A program made the position numbers and the translations under genes. A DNA stretch of 64,000 nucleotides from Seminavis robusta (lineage: Eukaryota > Bacillariophyta > Bacillariophyceae > Naviculales > Naviculaceae): NCBI GenBank assembly GCA_903772945.1, contig CAICTM010000131.1:46053-110052 (forward strand). The letters run 5' to 3'. A model generated the notes under the pieces. It ran no database searches. It had not been told where the DNA came from and was given only the letters and a program-made list of their open reading frames with translations. This document shows, piece after piece, positions 32,375 through 43,414 of this stretch; the stretch's first letter is position 1; each line of letters begins with the position of its first letter.

Positions 32375-33579
32375 TTACCGATCATTGGATGGTGGAAGTT
32401 GACGCGTCTTGTCTCCCTCCACCGGTTGGGACTCGACATCAATGACGGTGCCATCGCTCCGTTGCCTTTCTCTCTGTCTAGTAGTAGAGGAAGCATAGCT
32501 TGTGGGTGGATCCATGACATTGCTTTCCCCATCGTTGACGTTCTGACCATAGATGCCCAGCTGGAGTGTTTTGGCCACACCCGAGGTTGGAAAGAGTGTA
32601 TCCACCACCCAGCTGCAAACAAACAAGCAAACAAACAAGCAATGATGGGTATTGTGAGTGGAGCTATCTGATGATGCCCAAAGAAGAGACCAATCCCTCC
32701 TTCCCCAAGCAATCCAAGCACAACTACAACAAAACAGATGCGTACAGGACGTACCAAATAGTTGCCAATGGCAAAATGTCTGTAAACGGCAATATTTCTT
32801 CGGTAAACTCCAAGAGAAAGACCACCTTGCTTCCTGGATAGAGAGACCGCAACAAGAGTGCCGCAATGGGGGCCCACAGCACATCCGTGACTTCACCAAT
32901 GAGCGGTATGAGTTCCGAGGAGGTTCCAATGCAATCAATGGCAATGCATTGGGCCAACTTTGCCAAATCGGGAGTGATGGTTCTGTTCAGTTTTTAGTAC
33001 GAGAAAAAGAACGACAGAAAGCATCCACAAAGGGAGGCAAAGATGAGATCTTGTATGTTCTCAGCTACTCCAACCAACCAAACCCCCAAACCATTCATTC
33101 ATAAAGACAGCTTACACTTCCCCTTGATACTCGGGTGGCGGTTGCTTGAGAGATCCTTTCTGTTGATTATCGACTTGACTCTGGACGGTATCCGAAAGAA
33201 ACCCCGTGAGTTTGGAGATTTGACTTCCTGCAAAGGTGGTAATGACGCCAAACACTGTGGCCGCCAAGAGTTGACCAATGAGAAGGGATACAAATTGTCG
33301 CGAGAGACCATCCCAAAAGGCACCAGAGACCACTACTGGATCCACAATGCTGCTTCCATCAAACACCGGGACATCGGCGAGTAGAAACAACGAATCCATG
33401 TCGGCTAGGGGAAGCATTCCCATGGCCGTCGGCGATGCAAATTGTGGCGGTGGTGATTTGGTGGTGGCGATAGCATGATGCCCCCAAGATCTTTGTACCT
33501 GAGGAGAAAAACCATTGACCAGCTTCAAGACGGAGACAATTGCGACTGCTACGGCACATTGGAGGCCTCTCATCATCAT
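32375..33579 (-). CDS. Plastid-targeted membrane protein, hypothetical
   Basis: Three exons (33116-33579, 32755-32982, 32375-32612), 309 aa. The N-terminus (VAVAIVSVLKLVNGF|SPQ) is a signal peptide with a Phe at the cleavage position, the diatom plastid signature. Hydrophobic segments include FVSLLIGQLLAATVFGVITTFAG in exon 1. Exon 2 carries a compact signature, SSELIPLIGEVTDVLWAPIA followed by EEILPFTDILPLATI. Similar wording occurs in plant and algal plastid proteins of unknown function, so this may be a conserved photosynthetic-lineage protein; I cannot give a family name. The C-terminal 60 residues are polar (RQRERQRSDGTV). It is divergent from another plastid gene, with only 220 bp between them. 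Confidence 0.75.
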
Positions 33580-33701
33580 TGTGTCAGACAAAAGAGAAAG
33601 AAAGATGTGGAAGATACTACATGTACCCAAAACCCACGGGAGGCAGAGCGACGAACAAAAATGCCACCCGTCATTTTTTGATCACGATGAGCTGAGAAGA
33701 C

Positions 33702-33709
33702 TGACGTCA
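33702..33709. promoter_or_regulatory. TGACGTCA bZIP/aureochrome-type palindrome in a shared promoter
   Basis: A perfect 8-bp palindrome located 123-130 bp upstream of the minus-strand ATG and 91-98 bp upstream of the plus-strand ATG. TGACGT is the core bound by bZIP factors, including the blue-light aureochromes of stramenopiles. Binding here is inferred. Confidence 0.5.
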
Positions 33710-33799
33710 TCGCTCAATTCGGCTCATTTTTCGCATCCAAACCAAAAAACAATCCACCCAACGCCCAACCAAACAGCTCAGTTCCATCAAAGACACACC

Positions 33800-34797
33800 A
33801 TGACCAAGATGTTTTATCCAAGGAGGCTGCTAGTATCCCTTATTGCAATCCGTTCTCTTTCGTTTGTTACCATGGCATCTGCCTTTTCGGCTCCCTCTGC
33901 AGCCGCTCAAGCGACGGCGATGGAGGATGTGATTCGCAAGTACTTTGACGGTGTCAACAAGAAGGATCCCGAACAAATCAAGAGCTGTTTTGGAGACAAG
34001 GCGACCATTCGAGATGTCTGTGGCATTAATGATTCCAAACGAGATGTCGTGGCCCAAGACTTGGCCGATCGCTGTATGGAATTCTTGACGGCACATCCCG
34101 ATACCAAGGTCAATTTTCATTATGGGTGAGTCAACTGAGTCGAGTCGATGAGTCTCAAGTCGAGTCAGTCCATATAGTTTGTGGGTGTGGGTGTTGTGGG
34201 TATGTTGTGGGTGCAGATATGTGTGCAGGTGTGTAGACACTCCAAAGACGAGTTGTTATGGTCTATGACACATCTACCATTGGATCATTATTATCCAAAG
34301 AGAGTATCGTTGATTGGAAATTCCAAGTTCTGAGCTCTTGGAATTTTGCAGTCAGCTTCATCAGTGGAGCAAGCTAGGAAAGGCAAAAGATACAAGCCAG
34401 ATTGTGTTGGGAGGTGTGGGTGTGTTTGTTGTGTGATGTGTGTGTGTAGTGATGTGTGAGAAGTGTGTCTGCCTATACATGTTTCCAAGTTGTGGCTCAC
34501 ACAAGCCTCTCTCTCTCTCTGTGGATACTCACTCTCCTGTTCCTTCCCTTTTGGATGACGAACAGACCCGAGTGTGGAAGAAATTCCCGATGGGTGGTGG
34601 CGCATTGGTATGAAACTGGAACATGGAGTGGAGAATCCTGTGGATTGCCACCTAAAAATGAACCCATGCAAGTGGAGGGACAAACACGCTTTTATGTCAA
34701 TGAAGACTTGAAAATTGTGGACATGGTCGTCACGAGAACCTTTACCAATTGGGAAAATGCCATGCTCCAAAAACGAGCTCAAGAAGAACAACAATAA
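33800..34797 (+). CDS. Plastid-targeted SnoaL/NTF2-like fold protein
   Basis: Two exons, 33800-34125 and 34566-34797, joined in phase 2; 185 aa. The presequence ends in TMASAFSAPSAAA, a textbook ASAFAP junction, so import into the plastid is likely. The mature part fits a cone-shaped SnoaL/NTF2-like domain: a first helix EDVIRKYFDGVNKKDPEQI, FGDKATIRDVCG, then strands WVVAHWYETGTWSG and FYVNEDLKIVDMVVTRTF. Members of this fold include isomerases, cyclases and simple binding proteins, so the reaction cannot be stated. The 440-nt intron is long for this window and is rich in GT and CT runs (about 34168-34215, 34410-34455, 34506-34522). The Gly at the splice junction and the frame across it support the model. 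Confidence 0.78.
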
Positions 34798-35984
34798 ACA
34801 ATCCAGTCCACAGCCTGGAAGCAATCAACAGAAGCAAAGCAGGAGGGTACCAATAATGGACTACTATTACCTCATGGCTGAGGAGATGAATGCGTAGCAA
34901 CATTGCTACGATGCTACAGGCATCTCTTCAGGGAATGAGATTCCCAATGTTTGGTTACGGAAGCATTAGCCGAGAGCATACCGTTAAACTTACTCTAGCT
35001 GTTGCTTCTCAACTATGACATACTTGGTGAACGCGGAGTAACCTCTTGGGAAGCCTCTACCTACGCCAGGGATTAAGTAGAGCCTCAACAAGGCTCTCTA
35101 CTGATGTCTCTCGGCCGTGTGGATTCATTTCCCCATTCTGTCCAGTCTTAGTTGATCACTCTAGGCTACGTTACAAACGACGAGGACATACAAAAAGTAC
35201 TGTACTATCTTGCTAACGCAATGCAAGGACACGAACGAAGCACAACTCCGTTGTTTCTTCTTCATCCTTCCCGAATGCTTTTTGTCATCAGCCGACTGTT
35301 GATGAAGGACAAGCAAACTCTGTCAACAACCAGCCGGGACCGTTCCAGAACTACCAAGAAAAGGGAGTCATACATACTGAACCACCTTTTGCAGAGCTGG
35401 CACGTGTATTGCGTCATGGAGTCCCATCCTCCTAAGCAGAACCAAGGTACCAATGATCTGCGACACATGTGGCTATCTAGCTAGTTGGTTGGATGTCAAA
35501 CTGCAGACTTCTCCATCTGGTCCAATACAAACTATGTTAGCTCTGCTGCTCCACACTGTGAAGGTTTGCCACTGAACCACCTTTGCCGAAAGAAGTGGCA
35601 AGACACCCATTAGTTCCATGTCTCCCAACAGCTAGCAACAGCACCGTATACTCGGGACAAGTCTAGAGTTAGCAGTTTACTGTTCTAGTTCTCATGCCGT
35701 ACATGAATGGTGCGAATGAATTATCCGCTATCAGCGCTTATCTACAAATGCTCCGCATAACACGATTGTCACGGCTGAAAACCAGGCCACAACTCCCTCG
35801 ATCTGCCAAGACGGGTTGTTTTCACCTTCCACTCTATTCTTGCGTTTGTGGATTATGTTGTGCTCAGCGTGTGAATACTCGTTGTACATGGAGTCGCGTC
35901 TTGTTCTGCACCAGCAAGGTTCCCAAGACTCCAAGTGCCTCCTTGTCTCATAGCAGTTTGCGCCTTCCTCGCCCAGGGCTTTCT
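34798..35984. other. intergenic, nothing recognised
   Basis: 1.2 kb with short frames only. GTAGCAACATTGCTAC at about 34897-34912 is an inverted repeat able to form a small hairpin. No gene-like signal. Confidence 0.5.
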
Positions 35985-37363
35985 CTAAGGCTCTGTTGCG
36001 TATTGCGGACCACCGGTAGCACCCCTTGATCCTTTCTTGCCGCGCGCTAGTGGAGGACCCTGACCCTCACCTGGGCCCGAACTCACACCCTTTGGACCTT
36101 TTCTTCCCTTTCGGACAAGTGGCTCGCCCTGGCCACCCGCATATGGTGTGTCCAAATCATCCTCATCGTCCACAGGAACTATTCCTTCGTCCCCGTACCG
36201 ACCATCCGGCACTTCTGGTACACCAGGAGCATCGACAGGAAGTTTGTCCATATCAGCGCAATCCGGGTTGGACAAGTCACACTTTTGCATGCTTTCATAG
36301 GTTGGAGCAGGAGTAACAGGAGCGTCAGAGGGTTCCAGTGACGGAGCTCCGGAGGGTACCAGTGAGAGTGTTGGAGCTTGTGTAGGCAGCTGGGAAGGAA
36401 CCAAAGAGGGAGCCCCTGTACAACCCCCCGTAGCCATGTTGCAAACTACTCCTTCGCCACCGTTACCTCCGGCTGGCTTAACACCCACAGTATTCTGGGC
36501 TTGTTTGTCGTCACAACCTTCCCCCTCAAGCTCACATGGGGACTTTAGGTTGGACGAGAAGTAAGGTATGTGAGAATAGGAATTCGCAAGTGGGATCAGG
36601 CTGACAGGACGGTAAACTGACTTACTGGTTTCACCTCACAAGTGTCGGTTGCTCCATCACACCAGAGTCCATCGGCGCATGGAACGTAGGTATCGCAGGT
36701 TCCTCCGACGCCAACGGCATTCTTGCAGGTTTGAGAGTCCAGGTCACAATGCAGACCATTGATGCAGGTCCGAGAGAGATGGCAAGTTCCACCCAGGCCT
36801 GATGGTCCTCGGCAGATCATGCTTGTCAAGTCACAATTCAACCCAGCGACACAACTCTCGGTAAGCGAACATGACTGATTCTCTAGACTCGGATAACGAC
36901 AACTCTGGGTAGAGACTTGGCATTCCAGTCCCACTCCACAAGGGCGCGAAGAATGACAGTACTGGTTGAGGGCTCCAGGCAGCATGCATTTGTTTTCTCG
37001 AAAGTCGCAGCTCAGGCTAGTGCCGGCAGCACAAGGCCTTGAAAAGTTGCAACGATCACCCTGAGCAGTTCCCATTGCGCGGCACTCCATGTCTGTTACA
37101 TCGCAAGTGAGACCACTGGCGCATTGTGCCATCCACGGAAGGCAAGGATCCCCGTCTTGCCGAGGGTATCGGTGGCACTCGCCGTCAATATGACAGGAAA
37201 ACCCACTGCAGCATGCGTTGGTCAAGAAGGTACATCTATCTCTATTCCCTCCACAGCCCTGTACCTGTCTTAGTCCTTGGTCCTGATTATCTGGATCTCC
37301 GACCCGAGCTGATGCCAGTGAGGCCGTCGATGCCAAGATCAGTTTCAGCAGGGTAATCTTCAT
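35985..37363 (-). CDS. Secreted cysteine-rich repeat protein with Pro/Ser linker and collagen-like tail
   Basis: Two exons, 36626-37363 and 35985-36542, 83-nt intron in phase 0; 431 aa. Signal peptide MKITLLKLILASTASLASA. Then about seven repeats of roughly 30-35 residues with the pattern C-x-C or CDxxxxxC, each containing GLxCD or GxxCD (SGLTCDVTDMEC, AGLNCDLTSMIC, NGLHCDLDSQTC, DGLWCDGATDTC), a Dickkopf/EB-like module. Exon 2 continues with a Cys-containing bridge, a PSLVPSQLPTQAPT-type Ser/Pro/Thr linker likely to be glycosylated, an acidic region and a short Gly-X-Y-like tail (GPKGVSSGPGEGQGPPLARG). There is no membrane span. It is probably an extracellular or wall protein. The exon 2 acceptor (CTAAAG) is weak, but it restores a Cys-rich reading frame. 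The ATG was chosen at the signal peptide. Confidence 0.78.
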
Positions 37364-38639
37364 CTTGATTGATTCGACTTTGTAGACTCGACTCACTCTG
37401 CTCTCTTTGGAAAACCTTCTATGGCAATCTTTCGAGCTGCAATGCCACCGATACCTTTGCGTTTCGCCGAAATAAACGACCAGTAGGATAGGAATGGCAC
37501 ATGGTTGGCTGTGTTTTGGTGATACGTTGCGACCACGGAAAACCAAAAAAATCAGGTGCGCCCCGGTGAGTTGGTGGCCTGAAATTTTAAAACAAGGGAT
37601 GTCACCCTCCTCGTGGGAAGAAGAGGCCTTAAGCCTCCAAGTCATCAGCATGTGTCAGCTCATAAATCTGATTATTCAATAGCATGAATCAGTGTCACTA
37701 TAGACGTGAGTCGGATGAACCAGCATTCTTTGGGGAGCAGTGAGGCAGCTATCCGAATCATGTAGCTTCAGGGGATTTCAGCCTTCAGAACACAGGTGCT
37801 TTCTTTATCACAGCCGAGGGAACCTGCAGCTTACACGAACGAAGGTACCGGTACTGTACACAGAGTAGTTGAGTTACTCGGAATACTGCTGCCATTGGTT
37901 GAGGGAACATCGGCTAGAAACATCTGCAAACTTTTGTTTGGGATGACTATTGGTTTCTACACATCTGCAAACTTTTGGTTAGGATGACGTTTGGTTTCTA
38001 CATAGCTAAATCTAAGACTTCGCCTCTGGGTATAAGAAGATCTTCGCAGGAGACGGGCGTGATGGGAAGACAGTCGGATCAGATCAACAATTTTCGGCGT
38101 CTTTCTCTCCGGTGCATGTAGAATGTCAAGGCAATGAGCAAGATCGATCACTACGTAAACCTAAAGTCTTTCGTAGTTGCTTCAGTCCAGGGAGGAGCTG
38201 TGACGAGTGACGAATCCCCGCTGCTTTTCTGCCAGCGGACGCCTCAGCTCTTAAAGTACGGTACAAAACCCGTCATCATTGTCTAGGTCGACAAGAAGTG
38301 CGTCTTAGCTGGATCTATCTCTCTGTCAGTGATTAACACTGCAGCATTCCAGCCCCCCTCCTGCCCCTAGCTCATGTCATGATTGAGGCACTTCGTACAT
38401 GTACCTTACGCATTGATTGCAACTGGAAGAGGTCCAGGTGCCAGTGACTGCATATTGTGCTGTAGCGACCCGCAAGATCCCCGTGACGAACTAGGGAAGA
38501 GGCTCCGAATACAGTTGGCCAAAGGATCCGATCATCGAGAAGTAAGCCCATTAGTTCAGGTGAATTGGATTTGCATTCCTGGATTCATCCTTGCGAGCAG
38601 GTCTTCCTAGTAGCCAACAATGTGCGTTTCCTTGTGGTT
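37364..38639. other. intergenic, nothing recognised
   Basis: 1.3 kb. An imperfect direct repeat, CATCTGCAAACTTTTGTTTGGGATGACTATTGG... against CATCTGCAAACTTTTGGTTAGGATGACGTTTGG in shortened form, lies at about 37919-38000 (period about 46). GAAATTTTAAAAC at about 37579 is an AT-rich phrase 215 bp upstream of the Cys-rich gene. Confidence 0.5.
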
Positions 38640-39352
38640 TCAATTCCCAACGTGACGTACGGTACAGCTCGATCCATTTGATCTCCTTGATCCTTGATGC
38701 CGGTAGCTGGAATAGGTTGCAGTTCCTGTAAGTTGGACTTCCAAATACTGTATCAACATAGTCAAAGCCAGGATGCTTGTTCCCGTGGATGCTTGTTCCA
38801 AAGACTCTTCTTCAACAGACAGGTGTAAACTGTACGATTCCTGAGTGTCTTGGGTAACAACGAGGAAGTTGCCATTATCCACAGTCGCATCAAAGGCGAA
38901 TACGTGGTGGGATGTAACTGCCTCTGGAACGTACAACAGCTTCTGCTCTAGATTGTCGGGACATCCTTTCCACACCTACTGGATTCCAAATGGATGGTGT
39001 TGACGACCCAACCGAAAACAAACAAATGAAGAACCACCCGGTTAACTTCTTCTGGTTGGGGCTGAACACTCGGAGTGCATTCCTCGCAGCCGAAAAATAA
39101 TTCCGGCAAGACACTCTGGCTCGACACTACCGCACGAGAGGAATACGAGGGGTTTGCTGCAACTTGATGGTTACAATTAACCGAGCTTCCCAACAAAGCA
39201 GGCTCTTGAAGCAGAACGAAAAGCCGCCACCGCGATGAGCAAACGTCCTTCCAACCGAGCTCAGCTTCGAATCCAAGGTCTTTCAAGCAGGACGAGAAGC
39301 TGCCCCGTCGGTACTCCTGAACCATACGGCATCCATCACACAATGTACTCAT
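38640..39352 (-). pseudogene. hypothetical, possibly frameshifted gene
   Basis: Two adjoining minus-strand frames. One starts at ATG 39352 (MSTLCDGCRMVQEYRRGSF, CxxC near the start) and stops at 38948. The other overlaps it in a different register and runs to 38640 with ordinary-looking sequence (LLYVPEAVTSHHVFAFDATV, ATG not at its start). They could be one gene broken by a shift near 38960, two exons with a splice I cannot place, or chance frames. No domain is recognised. Confidence 0.3.
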
Positions 39353-39695
39353 TTTACTTGTTGCGTCTCATCGATGCATGGTAGTGGAGATTGTTTGTTG
39401 GAGAGTGTCGTAGCAGCCTTGGAGTTTGAAACAAAAATAACTGGAGCGGGTTGTGGATTGATTTCAGTGACAAGACCAAGACAGTGTAACAATTGTTGTT
39501 TTTAACGCAATGATTATAGGTGTGTGTGTGAAGTAGGGTGGCTCTGATGTTCTTCTTGTTCTTGGCACAGAAACTTCCTTTTGTTTCTTCTTACACAGTA
39601 AACAATTAATGTAGATGCTTGTATTTCTTTTTTGTGGTTTTCTTGTTTTTCTGGTTATACAAAAGACTCACAGTCTCTTATTCAACTCCAGTCTT
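39353..39695. other. intergenic, nothing recognised
   Basis: 343 bp, T-rich near the 3' end of the next minus-strand gene. Confidence 0.5.
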
Positions 39696-40612
39696 TTAGT
39701 TGCGTCCTCCTCGTCCACCGCGTCCGCCACGCCCTCCACCACGGCGGCTATTGTTATTATTGTTGTTGCTGTTGTTAGTGTTGCGCCCCCGGTTGTTGTT
39801 GCTGTTGTTTCCTCCTCCTCGTCCACCTCCAGTGTTGGCATTGCGTCCCCTGGCGGGTGTATTGGCCTGTTTTGTTGGAGAATTATTATTGGCTGGTTGT
39901 TTTTCTTCAATGCGAATGACCACTTGAGCGCCCCTTGGAATATCAAAACCATTGGCTCGAAACGCTTGTACAGCCGCATTGACAGCCTTCTTGGTCGGCG
40001 CCGCGCCGGTTTGTGGCACACTCACAGTCGCCGTTCGAGTCTTGACTTCTTGCATTTTCTTGTTGGCTTTCTTGTTGGCTTGCGGCGCTTTGACACCGAC
40101 CGCTTTGGCGGCTTTGCGCTGTCGTCGATTGGTGGCGGCGGCAGCGACTCGTCCTCCTCCCTTTTTTTGTTCTTGACGTGCTTTCGTGACGTTCGAGCGA
40201 GCGACTTGGGTCTTGACTTCTTTTTCAATTTCCATCTTGGTGGGCTTTTTGGTCGTTGTCATTTGTCGACGGGCATTCACCGCCGCCGTTCGCTTGGCAC
40301 GACCCGTGGCAACGCTTCGGTCGGCGGTCGACACGCGATTGCTGCGGCGGGCACCACGCACTGTTTCCTTGCGGCGACTGGCAATCATGTCGTCTATAAA
40401 AAGAGGAGGGACATGCTGATGAGATGAGAGAATGACTTTTTTTGGGTGTTTTCTTCCGCAAAAAAGAAAATCAGAACTCGTTTCTTCTTTTATGGTTGTG
40501 TGCTTTGCTTACCCAAACTCATGTTCATGGTCGACTTGGACTCTCCTCCCGTCACATTGCTTCCAATCGAGAATGCGGCTCCTCCTCCAACGTTGGGCAC
40601 TAGCAGAGTCAT
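39696..40612 (-). CDS. ALYREF/CHTOP-like mRNA-export adaptor with UAP56-binding motif and RGG tail
   Basis: Two exons, 40513-40612 and 39696-40393, 119-nt intron in phase 1; 265 aa. The spliced N-terminus reads STMNMSLDDMIASRRK, matching the UAP56-binding motif (SLDDII type) of TREX adaptors such as ALYREF, FYTTD1 and CHTOP. Two Arg/Lys/Ala-rich segments follow, then FRANGFDIPRGAQVVIRIEE, and a C-terminus rich in Asn and Arg-Gly repeats (SRRGGGRGGRGGRGGRN) that should bind RNA and be methylated. There is no RRM, so it is closer to CHTOP/FYTTD1 than to ALYREF. It would couple spliced mRNA to the export helicase in the nucleus. The intron cuts through the motif (MSL|DDMI), which also confirms the splice. 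It is divergent from the first biosilica-like gene. Confidence 0.8.
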
Positions 40613-40883
40613 CTTGGTATTTCTTTTAGAAAGGTTAGTTGGTCTTGGTCTGACTTTTTATTTTCTCAGTGGTTGGTTTTGTGGAATTTATGTTGCTCAA
40701 GGGAAGCCTCTTCCTTTTGCTTTCTCACTTGCTTCACTGGGTGCGTGGATCTTGGGTGGTTCTTTCGGCGAGGGAAAGATTGAACGTGACCGGCGAAGAG
40801 CACTACCGAATGACCCTCTCAAAATAGTCATTCCATTGGGGTTGGGGTTTACTTGGCCGTTTGTGCAAGCTAACGGGCCATGG

Positions 40884-40900
40884 GAGTTTAAATTTTAAAT
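40884..40900. promoter_or_regulatory. AT-rich element upstream of biosilica-like gene 1
   Basis: GAGTTTAAATTTTAAAT, 123-139 bp upstream of the ATG at 41023. It shares GAGTTTAAATTT with the element at 43245-43260 (reverse strand) and AATTTTAAA with that at 47497-47512. Confidence 0.4.
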
Positions 40901-41022
40901 GTTGAGATTTAGGACGACAATTTCATTTGTGCTGCGGCACTCCACATTTTCGCGTTCGTCGTTCATAGAGTCGAGTCTACGGTAGTATTGAATTCATTCA
41001 TTCGGAACAGATATAGCCAACC

Positions 41023-42213
41023 ATGACAATGATGAAGGCAATTCTCTATCTAACCTTGCTGCAATGGATTGCGTGTCTCTGTACGGCGGACCATGACTAT
41101 GAAGCCACCAGTGCGACTCACCCCCCTCCATCCAACAACAACAACCTTCGCACGATGACCATGCCAAGACGAAAAAAAGGATCCCGCAAGTCATCATCCT
41201 CTCGTCGTATGGAAATGCTTCCTTCATCGTCATCCAAGGAAGCCACTAACAACAGTAAGCGCAGTGGCAATCAAATGACTTCTTCTAATGCTGCACGAGT
41301 GCGAGGTACTTCTTCCAACAGTTTGGGCATGATGTCATCCAGAAGCAACAAATCGTCGCGACAAAAAATGGACATGGCCACTCGAACCGTCATGGGTATG
41401 CTACCCAATCATGATAATGACAACAACTACATTCAAAGCGAACGACTGCTACAGATTCGGGATCAACTCATCAAGCAAAACGCCAAGAACGAAGAAGCCA
41501 AGGACGGCGAAGACGAAGACGAACGGGTGGGATTTGGATTCTTTGGTCTGGGCAATAGTGGATATGATGGCACCATTGCCGATACCGCCGTGGATGAAGA
41601 GTTTGAAGCCTGTCTCAGGAATGGAGCTGGGTTCAACACCCGAGGAGGAGGAGGAGGAAGAAACAAGGGAAACAACCGCGCTCGTCGAGGCAATCGCCCC
41701 ACGGGTCGACTGGGATTCTTTACCAGCAAGAGTGCGAGTGGCTCTGGAAGTGGCTCTGGAAGTGGATCCAGTAGCGGCAGTGGTTCGGGAAGTGGTTCTG
41801 GAAGCATGATGGGCAAGAGTGGTAGTGGATCCGGTAGTGGAAGTGGAAGTGGCAGCGGCAGCGGCATGAGCGGCAAATCCAGAAGCAAGAGCAAGGGTTC
41901 TGGAAGCTTTTCCGGCGGTAGCTTTCGAAGTGGAAATAATAATGCTCGTAACAACAACGGGATGATGAAATACAGTGCCAGTAGAAAACGGGAATGTCGG
42001 CTCGAACGTCGTCAAAGAAACCGAGCAAAGAACATGATGAACAACAACAACCGACAAAACAGACTTGCCGACTACATTGTGGAATTGGATCAAAAAGTGG
42101 ATCAATACTTTACGTCTGCCGATGCCAAAACGGCAAAACAAGCCTTTCATCTTCGATGGCCTCATCAATTTCATGAAAAGGATGGTACTCCCAAACAGCA
42201 CCATCAGCACTAA
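41023..42213 (+). CDS. Candidate biosilica-associated secreted protein 1 (Ser/Gly/Lys-rich, silaffin-like)
   Basis: Single exon, 396 aa. Signal peptide MMKAILYLTLLQWIACLCTA. The mature protein is low in hydrophobics and rich in Ser, Gly, Asn, Lys and Met. It has a basic Ser/Arg region (RRKKGSRKSSSSRRMEM), an acidic helix (KNEEAKDGEDEDER), a G-F segment (RVGFGFFGLGNSG), and a long Ser-Gly repeat tract (about residues 245-290) that ends in MSGKSRSKSKGSGSFSGG. SKSKGSGS resembles silaffin lysine clusters, where Lys becomes polyamine-modified and Ser phosphorylated so that the protein precipitates silica. The C-terminal 80 residues are basic and helical. It is first of three such genes on this strand within 8.3 kb. 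Homology is judged by composition and signal peptide only, so function is inferred. Confidence 0.65.
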   Translation: MTMMKAILYLTLLQWIACLCTADHDYEATSATHPPPSNNNNLRTMTMPRRKKGSRKSSSSRRMEMLPSSSSKEATNNSKRSGNQMTSSNAARVRGTSSNSLGMMSSRSNKSSRQKMDMATRTVMGMLPNHDNDNNYIQSERLLQIRDQLIKQNAKNEEAKDGEDEDERVGFGFFGLGNSGYDGTIADTAVDEEFEACLRNGAGFNTRGGGGGRNKGNNRARRGNRPTGRLGFFTSKSASGSGSGSGSGSSSGSGSGSGSGSMMGKSGSGSGSGSGSGSGSGMSGKSRSKSKGSGSFSGGSFRSGNNNARNNNGMMKYSASRKRECRLERRQRNRAKNMMNNNNRQNRLADYIVELDQKVDQYFTSADAKTAKQAFHLRWPHQFHEKDGTPKQHHQH

Positions 42214-43165
42214 CCCACGTGCTCCCTCTACCGGTATGCATTTGCATCCAATGGTGATGCTGTTTCTTGTTGGCCCATCAGCCAGCTGTGACAGACTGAA
42301 TGAATAAGAAGTATGTGCTACTCGTTGACCTTGGGTCAGCTGTGAGTCGTTCTATGATACTCAATATCAAGTTGTCTGATCTATACTATACTATTGGAGT
42401 GCTGTACTAACGATTTCGTCCCAAAAGATTGATTGAGTGTGGACAAACATGGCAATCTTGTGAAGCTTTTTGTAATGACGACGCAATGGTCTCTTGTACT
42501 CCTGGCTAATTAGATCTAGTAGTTAATGACAAAGGATACTGCTTGAATACTACCGGTACTCTCTACCCCTGATGTTAGTAGTAGAACTACCCGTAGCGAT
42601 GCATTCGACTCGACTCTTTCGCTGGAATCGAATCGCTCTACACTAATGTAATACAAAAGAGTATTTTCCTCTGATACCGGTACCCCACGGCAGCTAGACT
42701 TTTCCAACAGAGTGTAAGTACATGTATGTATTACTATACCTGGGGTCCGTGCCATTGGCTGGCTTGGTTGTAGCCACCGGAGTCGGTACTACCTTGGTGG
42801 CATTGGCAATCTTCGTTTCCCAAAAAGGAACCGTATCATCACTCTAGCTAGACTGTAGTAGAGACCTATCACCGTCTTCCATCCAGCCTTCCGTTGCTTC
42901 GCCCCAGTAGAGCTCCCATAGCAATCAGATACAGTACTGTAACTACCGGAGCTAGACTACCGTTCGAACCTTCACGTCCTGGATTGAACATCCACGCGTC
43001 ACCTCTGCTACTAGTCACGGTGGCAGCAACGGTCTCTTGGATTCGAAAAATCCTTGACACCCATTCGTGCTTTAACGTAATCTTCCGGCAGTGGTTGGAG
43101 CGTTAGCAATAGCAGCACACTTAGACCTCCTCATGGTTACTTAATGCATCACGCTGTTAACAACA

Positions 43166-43179
43166 CAAATTTAAATTTG
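43166..43179. promoter_or_regulatory. CAAATTTAAATTTG perfect palindrome
   Basis: A 14-bp perfect palindrome 236-249 bp upstream of the ATG at 43415. Its core TTTAAATTT recurs in the other elements upstream of the biosilica-like genes. Confidence 0.4.
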
Positions 43180-43244
43180 ACTGGGAATCACCTCTCGTCG
43201 AGATAACAAACCCGACGCTTCCGTTGCCTGCCAATGGATTCCAA

Positions 43245-43260
43245 GTTCAAATTTAAACTC
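43245..43260 (-). promoter_or_regulatory. AT-rich element upstream of biosilica-like gene 2
   Basis: Read on the minus strand it is GAGTTTAAATTTGAAC, identical over 12 bases to the element at 40884. It ends 155 bp upstream of the ATG. Confidence 0.4.
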
Positions 43261-43414
43261 AGGTTTTCATGCAGTGCTGTGGACCTTTTCCCACCACGAC
43301 GTATTCCTCTCACAATTCTAAGTTTCGGCAACAGAAACGCAGCTGATTATCTTTGCTGTAACTGCGCTTCTCTCTTCTCTCTCGTCTCGAAGCTTGTTGT
43401 TATCATCGAAAAAG

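Larger units (their letters stand above)
42214..43414. promoter_or_regulatory. intergenic region and promoter of biosilica-like gene 2
   Basis: 1.2 kb without a supported gene. It contains two AT-rich palindromic elements (43166-43179 and 43245-43260) upstream of the gene at 43415. Confidence 0.45.

Noticed and set aside
34890-34920. tRNA or small RNA from an inverted repeat
   Set aside because: The GTAGCAAC/TTGCTAC hairpin has no cloverleaf, anticodon arm or T-loop motif.
41449-42210. Thr/Ser/Ala-rich frame antisense to biosilica-like gene 1
   Set aside because: Reverse complement of Ser-Gly repeats; no start context or signal.
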